Source: Ricordea florida
Taxonomy: Eukaryota > Cnidaria > Anthozoa > Corallimorpharia > Ricordeidae
Assembly (NCBI GenBank): GCA_949710005.1
Contig: OX453279.1
Coordinates: forward strand, 18,077,014 to 18,141,013
Direction: 5' to 3'
DNA length: 64,000 nucleotides
The position numbers were made by a program, and so were the translations under genes. Below are positions 59,701 through 64,000 of this stretch, one piece after another. Below the pieces are notes generated by a model, which was not told the origin of the DNA, did not search any database, and saw only the letters and a list, made by a program, of their open reading frames with translations. The stretch's first letter is position 1; every line of letters begins with the position of its first letter.

Positions 59701-60599
59701 GCACCTTCATAAACCGCATAATGACTATCCATTAGCACCAGAGAGAGTTGCGGTGAATGGTGTGGATAAACTAATTCCAAACCTAAGACACAAAAGCAAA
59801 TACGTTATTCACCACGAGACACTGAAACAATATTTAAGTCTCGGGCTAAAAGTATTCAAGATACATAGGGGCATCATATTCAAAGAGTCCGCGTGGCTGA
59901 AGCCCTATATCGACTTGAATACTGAACTAAGGACGAAAGCAACAAACGACTTTGAAAAGGATTTCTTCAAGTTGATGAACAACTCAGTCTTTGGCCGGAA
60001 AACTATGGAGAACGTAAGGAACAGAGTGGATGTTCGTTTGGTCACTAATGAGTCAAAAGCCAAGAAGTTGGTATCGAAGCCGAATTACCACCACAGCACG
60101 ATCTTTTGCGAGAATCTAGTTGCAGTACAAATGAAGAAGACAAAGTTGGTGTTGGACAAACCAATTTACCTAGGCTTTTCAGTCCTTGAGATAAGCAAGA
60201 CTATAATGTACGACTTCCACTATAACTACATCAAGCCAAAGTATGGTAGCAAGGCCAAGTTGTTATTTACAGACACTGATTCACTGGCATATGAGGTAGA
60301 GACGGATGATTTCTACAAAGACATTAGCTCAGATGTGAGAGACCGTTTCGACACCAGCAACTACCCTGAACATCATCCATCCGGCATTGAGGTGGGTGTG
60401 AACAAGAAAGTTGGGGGTATGTTCAAGGATGAAGCGGGAGGTCAACAAATAACGGAATTCGTAGGTCTCCGGGCCAAACTATATTCATACATGATGGATG
60501 AGGGAAAGGAGGAAAAGAAGTGTAAGGGTGTGAAGAAAGCGGTCGTGAGAAAGAGCATAAGCTTCAAAGACTACAAGGATTGCCTCTTCAATCAAAAAC
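56726..60599 (+). pseudogene. DNA polymerase B, copy 3, interrupted by a transposon (5' part)
   Basis: The frame is open for about 1,291 codons from the preferred start. It has one SAP-like module (VKELRAIAKERKIPKYYRMR), a C2H2 finger (CHRC...HLEYC), ExoI YADFEC near residue 462, the DHCHLTGKYRGAAH knuckle near 580, ExoII HNLSGYD near 610, motif A DANGLYG near 946, motif B NNSVFGRKTMEN near 1083 and motif C TDTDS near 1180. It differs from copy 2 by many substitutions, a more G+C-rich third codon position, fewer N-terminal modules, an extra residue in motif B, and an insertion of about 80 residues between exonuclease and polymerase regions. A 1,873-bp transposon at 60600 breaks it; apart from that no stop or frameshift is seen. 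The remaining C-terminal codons are at 62482-62651. Confidence 0.92.
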
Positions 60600-61337
60600 T
60601 AGCCTGCAGTGCAGGTGTATTTCGTGAGCGCATTCGAATGCATTTTGATTGGGCGCCATCTTGGATTCTTACTCGAGAGAGGATTGTGGATAGGAAAAAA
60701 GTGTCCTAGGATAGTAGGAGTGAGGCAGAAAAGGAAGTGAGCGGGGAGGGGGAGGGGAAGGAAAAGGAAGGCCTCACGACGGCAACCGGAAACGTGACAT
60801 TTCTTTTGAGATGTCACTGCGCATGTACAGCACGTTGTGACATGACGTTGTCCTGAAGTCGAGAACGTGAGAACGTGGGGTTTCACGTCGCGACGAAAAT
60901 GTGAGTACTTAATCTTTTGTTTTGATCCCTTTTAGCTTACTTTTGTGCTATTTTGATGCCGAACCATGCACAATGATTGCCTTTATGCTTAAAATAATGT
61001 TTTGGAAGTATTCTTGGACTCATTTTTTTTTTTACTGAAAAATTGGTTTTCGCATGTCAAACTAGCCTTCAGCGAAGAGGTTGTTTTCATTCAACGTAAT
61101 GCCGCTTAGTATAATTACTTTTCTTTTCCGATTTTCTCAACGTACAACCCATAGATTGCTATAGCTTGAATAACACTGATTTATTCTGGCAAACCCTTCT
61201 TCTTGGTATTTCGTTTAACACATAAAGAGTACTGCAATGATTTCGGACAAGTCCGATTGTTCAAATGTCTTTCCAGTTTAAGGATTGAATCCTCTGTTTT
61301 TGCGATTTTTGTCGCTATGGAAAACCACGTGTCTGAA

Positions 61338-61540
61338 GTAAAAATCCGAGTTGTGTTTTTGGAAATTTAACAACTCGGATTTTTGTGTTAAAAATCCGAG
61401 TTGTGTTTTTGGAAATTTAACAACTCGGATTTTTGCAGTAAAAATCCGAGTTGTAAATTGAACGATGTTTACAACTAAGATTTTTTAGTATAAATCCGAG
61501 TTGTACGCTTAGACAATTACACAATACGGATTTTTGTAAC
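61338..61540. repeat. Tandem array of four hairpins
   Basis: Four units, each AAAATCCGAGTTGT, a 10-20-bp loop, and ACAACTCGGATTTTT. The first two are perfect and nearly identical; the third and fourth are progressively mutated. The unit length is about 48-58 bp. Confidence 0.9.
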
Positions 61541-61576
61541 TGAAATTTGAGTTAAAATTTCAATCGAAAAAAAAAA

Positions 61577-62008
61577 TTGCTCATGTCCTATATGGGCCAC
61601 CGTAGGCTTTGGAAAAAGCTTAATATTTCAATTCGGCTTGTTCGTGTGAAAGAAATTCAGACTGGTGGAAGCTCGACCGCTGTTGTTGTTTGTCCGCTAA
61701 AGAGTATTGTGCAGGACCAGATATCGAAAGCCCGCTCAATGGGACTGAGAGCGGTGGCGCTGGCAGATGTTCACTTAGAAGACATCGAGAACGGAAAATA
61801 CCAACTGGTATTTGCATCAGCTGAGGAGATTCTTTCAAAGAAGTTTCTCGCTTCCCTTAAAAAGGCCGACGCGCCGCTACATCAACAGCTATGTGCGATA
61901 ATTGTCGACGAGTCTCACACTGTTGAGACATGGACAGGAGAAAGGTTTGTTCTCAGTCTTTATTTAAATGTCTTTCTTCTCAATGTCTTTTATATCGATG
62001 CATTGTAG
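61577..62008 (+). pseudogene. RecQ-like helicase fragment carried by the transposon
   Basis: The frame carries VVVCPLKSIVQDQISKARSM (helicase motif Ia region) and IIVDESHTVETWTGER (motif II, DESH type). These are part of a RecQ-like superfamily 2 helicase domain. The Walker A region and the second helicase lobe are missing. GTTTGT follows GAAAG at 61944, which looks like a splice donor, so this is probably one exon of a host gene captured with flanking intron. Alternatively it is a relic of a helicase belonging to the transposon family. It is not expected to be functional. Confidence 0.65.
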
Positions 62009-62042
62009 TTAGGCTTGAAATAAACTTCTCTTTTTAATATAC

Positions 62043-62312
62043 CTTTCTCTTGTTTTGAAGGCTCTGCTCACTGACATTGATCTGTGGTACCATTTGTTTT
62101 TGAAGTACTTCTTGAGCCAACATTAGAGCACCACGATTCTCCTCTATCAAAGCCTTCCAGATGTGAACTTTTCCCTCCAACTGCTGATTCATTTTCTTTT
62201 GTAAGGTCACTGTGGAATCAGGAGACATACAAACCCCCAAACGATTCAAACGAACCAAGTCATCATGTTTAACACCACTGTGAAACATGATGGTTGAAAT
62301 TCTGTAATGGAC
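62043..62312 (-). pseudogene. Exon-like gene fragment, antisense, carried by the transposon
   Basis: Read on the minus strand, CTGCAG precedes an open stretch and GTATAT follows it, as for an internal exon. The translation includes MFHSGVKHDDLVRLNRLGVC, MSPDSTVTLQKKMNQQL and VHIWKALIEENRGALML. I have a weak impression of similar sequences in cnidarian predicted proteins but cannot name the gene. Confidence 0.45.
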
Positions 62313-62481
62313 TGCAGACGCTTTGGCGTTTCTAACTTCGCTCCCCCACCCCCTCCCCCCTCTTGCTTTTCCTCGCTTCCAAGCCTCTCTCTGCCCTGGC
62401 GCCCTCATCCAACCTACTCGATCGCGAACTAATACTACGCGCCCCCACGGAAAACGCCTGCACTGCAGGCTAATCAAAAAC

Positions 62482-62651
62482 CACAGAGGAGGACGATGAA
62501 TGTTATCAGGAGTCATCTGCACGAAGTGTACACAGAGACTGTGAATAAGGTGGCGCTATCATGTGAAGATGACAAAAGGTTGATAAAAGAGGATGGGACA
62601 CACACATATGCATATGGTCACTTTAGGACGATAACTTCGGTAAAAACTTAA
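62482..62651 (+). pseudogene. DNA polymerase B, copy 3 (3' part after the transposon)
   Basis: The C-terminal codons of the polymerase reappear directly after the right target duplication and match the end of the copy 2 protein (RSHLHEVYTETVNK, GHF near the end), stopping at 62649-62651. The two parts are in the same frame if the element and one duplication are disregarded, so the insertion is the only break. The extreme C-terminus (RTITSVKT) differs from copy 2, where the gene runs into the integrase. Confidence 0.88.
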
Positions 62652-62656
62652 GGATT
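62647..62656 (+). promoter_or_regulatory. CTTAAGGATT box before the TFIIB-like gene
   Basis: A variant of the virus box overlapping the polymerase stop codon, with a 32-nt gap to the ATG at 62689. A TATACATATATAA sequence lies between them. Confidence 0.45.
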
Positions 62657-62688
62657 TATTTATACATATATAACTAGACAAAGTTGGT

Positions 62689-63519
62689 ATGAATTACGAT
62701 TCAGAGGAAACTTATCACAGCCTTGCCGATCATTTTCAGTCTATGTTCAAGAAAGCTGATGAGGAAGACGAACAGGGTTGTAAGCATGAAAGTGTGTATA
62801 GGGATGACTCAGGGATTGTTCTTTGTAGTCTCTGCAAGACTGAACTAGAATCGATGGACTATTCTCAACGAGAGTGGGGGTATGACTTTTTAGCTAGTAG
62901 GTGTGATATGCGAAGATCAAAACTAAAGGGAGTTCGTAATGTATTCGAGAGACATAACTTGAATGTGTCTTCTATGATGATTGATATCATAGAAGCCAAG
63001 TATCAAGAGATTCTAAAGTTTAAGTGTAAAAATCGCGGTCAGATTCGTAAGTCTTTGGTGGCTTCATGCTTGTTTTATACATACCAAGAATTTGGTGAAT
63101 ATCGTACGTTAGATTACATTAGAAATTTGTTTGGACTCAAGCAAAGAGCCATGTCATATGGTTTACAAATGTACTTGGAAACATTCCCAGAGGTGAGAAC
63201 CAACCACATTACACCAGAGAAACTTATTCCCTGGATAATGAGACTTACTGGGGTTGATGAATCTCATCACAGACGTATTTTGTCCATTGCTAAGTACTTT
63301 GAAGCAACATCACAGATTCTTGAGCGTAGTACTACCAGTATAATTGCAGCGAGTATTGTCTTCTTTTACTTATGTATGAACCAGGAGTATAAAAATCAAA
63401 TAGATATGACAAAGAGGGTCTTTGCCAGTAAAGTTAAAATTTCTGAGATTTCATTGATCAAGACAGTTCGTGAAATGGTGGACATCTCAATGTCACTTAA
63501 GTACTCTACCAGGTGGTAA
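62689..63519 (+). CDS. TFIIB-like transcription factor, virus copy 3
   Basis: A 276-aa protein with the layout of transcription factor IIB. An acidic N-terminus is followed by a zinc ribbon (C31-x-H33 and C46-x2-C49, CKHESVYRDDSGIVLCSLCK), a linker, and two cyclin-like helical repeats (about residues 95-170, with QIRKSLVASCLFYTYQEFGE and RTLDYIRNLFGL; and about 180-270, with TTSIIAASIVFFYLCM). Cellular TFIIB recruits RNA polymerase II to TATA-bound promoters; large DNA viruses carry similar factors. The gene lies between polymerase and integrase, a position empty in copy 2. It overlaps the convergent integrase by 27 bp. A captured host TFIIB/BRF-like gene is less likely because there are no introns and the ribbon is divergent. 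Confidence 0.75.
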   Translation: MNYDSEETYHSLADHFQSMFKKADEEDEQGCKHESVYRDDSGIVLCSLCKTELESMDYSQREWGYDFLASRCDMRRSKLKGVRNVFERHNLNVSSMMIDIIEAKYQEILKFKCKNRGQIRKSLVASCLFYTYQEFGEYRTLDYIRNLFGLKQRAMSYGLQMYLETFPEVRTNHITPEKLIPWIMRLTGVDESHHRRILSIAKYFEATSQILERSTTSIIAASIVFFYLCMNQEYKNQIDMTKRVFASKVKISEISLIKTVREMVDISMSLKYSTRW

Positions 63520-64000
63520 TTCAGTATCATCGGGAACAACTTGAAGTTCCTCGCGTACAAATCCTCGCTTTGATACTCCATCTAAATAATACACCACTGG
63601 CTGATCTGGTGAAATTACAGTTCTCGCTATATCATAAACCTCAAGGCTCCATATAGGGTCAGTGGCTCTTCGTTTATCACCACCTTCATCTTCACCGGGT
63701 GAATACAAATACCTAACCTCAACTCCTGGGGGTAACCTCTTCTCATTCAAGCCCACAGCTCTCTTGTATTCCATAGGCTTAATATCAATCTCTTTCAGTT
63801 CCAACGCTTCATCGGGTTCTTTACCTGTTATACGTGTGGGTTCAGAATTCAAAGTCTTCATAATAGCGGGAAGCCTTTTCACCCAAACCCTGGACCTAAC
63901 ATCACTCACCATCTCCTGTGCATATTGATGACTAAATAATTTCTCACCAATCGTTCTATTAGCCCTCTCTACAAAAGCCTGTGCTCGATGATTACCAGCT
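63493..64000 (-). CDS. rve-family integrase, copy 3 (partial, runs off the window)
   Basis: The C-terminal half of an integrase related to 9277-10278, continuing past the right edge. The catalytic Glu region is visible at the edge (GNHRAQAFVERANR). The C-terminal chromo/SH3-like tail is conserved (RATDPIWSLEVYDIARTV, KRGFVREELQVVPDDTELPP). The ATG at 63912 is an internal methionine, not the start. No stop or frameshift is seen in this part. It is convergent with the TFIIB-like gene, and its 3' end overlaps that gene. Confidence 0.93.
   Translation of the reverse strand, partial: AGNHRAQAFVERANRTIGEKLFSHQYAQEMVSDVRSRVWVKRLPAIMKTLNSEPTRITGKEPDEALELKEIDIKPMEYKRAVGLNEKRLPPGVEVRYLYSPGEDEGGDKRRATDPIWSLEVYDIARTVISPDQPVVYYLDGVSKRGFVREELQVVPDDTELPPGRVLK

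Larger units (their letters stand above)
60600..62472. mobile_element. 1,873-bp DNA transposon inside polymerase copy 3 (9-bp target duplication)
   Basis: The ends are TAGCCTGCAGTGCAGG and its exact complement CCTGCACTGCAGGCTA; similarity continues imperfectly inward for about 15 bp. The target duplication is ATCAAAAAC (60591-60599 and 62473-62481). An 8-9-bp duplication suits Mutator-like (MULE) elements (inference). It encodes no visible transposase. Its content is a G+C-rich promoter-like left part, a hairpin array (61338-61540), a helicase-like fragment (61577-62008) and an exon-like fragment on the minus strand (62043-62312). Confidence 0.88.

Noticed and set aside
61338..61540. CRISPR-like array
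   Set aside because: The repeated units are whole hairpins with decaying copies and no spacer diversity, inside a eukaryotic transposon.

Overview
The window is animal nuclear DNA, most likely from a cnidarian (probably an anthozoan). That is inferred from a complete, intron-rich SF3B1 splicing-factor gene, a dense background of short palindromic DNA transposons and LINE remnants, and endogenous viral genes of a kind I associate with coral and sea-anemone genomes. No rRNA or mitochondrial marker is present to fix the species.

Left block (1-~19,445): two head-to-tail copies of an A+T-rich Polinton/adintovirus-like endogenous virus. Copy 1 (1-~4,760) is a decayed partial copy: integrase N-terminus, capsid protein, packaging ATPase and several small genes, with a nonsense codon, a frameshift and a truncation. 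After a low-complexity junction (~4,766-5,038) comes copy 2 (~5,056-~19,200), whose genes all appear intact: protein-primed DNA polymerase B, convergent rve integrase, putative double jelly-roll capsid protein, A32-like packaging ATPase, a set of small membrane or coiled-coil proteins, a 523-aa family protein, a putative jelly-roll minor capsid protein and a zinc-ribbon/SAP-like protein on the minus strand. No maturation protease is visible. Most genes carry the same promoter-like box, T(T/C)TAAAGATT, usually 17-26 nt before the ATG; it also decides several start codons.

Middle block (~19,446-~56,700): host DNA. About 4 kb with no recognised gene precedes a full SF3B1 orthologue (32 coding exons, 23,412-52,705, predicted 1,318 aa). 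Its introns hold many mobile elements: TTAA-flanked MITEs, a pair of elements with perfect 6-bp target duplications, palindromic MITEs, a tRNA-derived SINE and several LINE fragments, one with a readable reverse transcriptase. Downstream are a poly(A) signal, a large inverted duplication that includes a first-exon-like ATG plus splice donor, and more palindromic repeats.

Right block (56,726-64,000): part of a third virus copy from a different, more G+C-rich lineage. It has a polymerase B interrupted near its 3' end by a 1,873-bp DNA transposon (9-bp target duplication, imperfect terminal inverted repeats, two gene-fragment-like inserts and a tandem array of hairpins), then a TFIIB-like gene that the left copies lack at this place, then a convergent integrase running off the window.

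Working model (inference): the virus integrates with its own integrase, replicates with its protein-primed polymerase, packages DNA with the A32-like ATPase into a jelly-roll capsid, and drives its genes from a shared promoter box. At least one lineage carries a TFIIB-like factor that could read that box.
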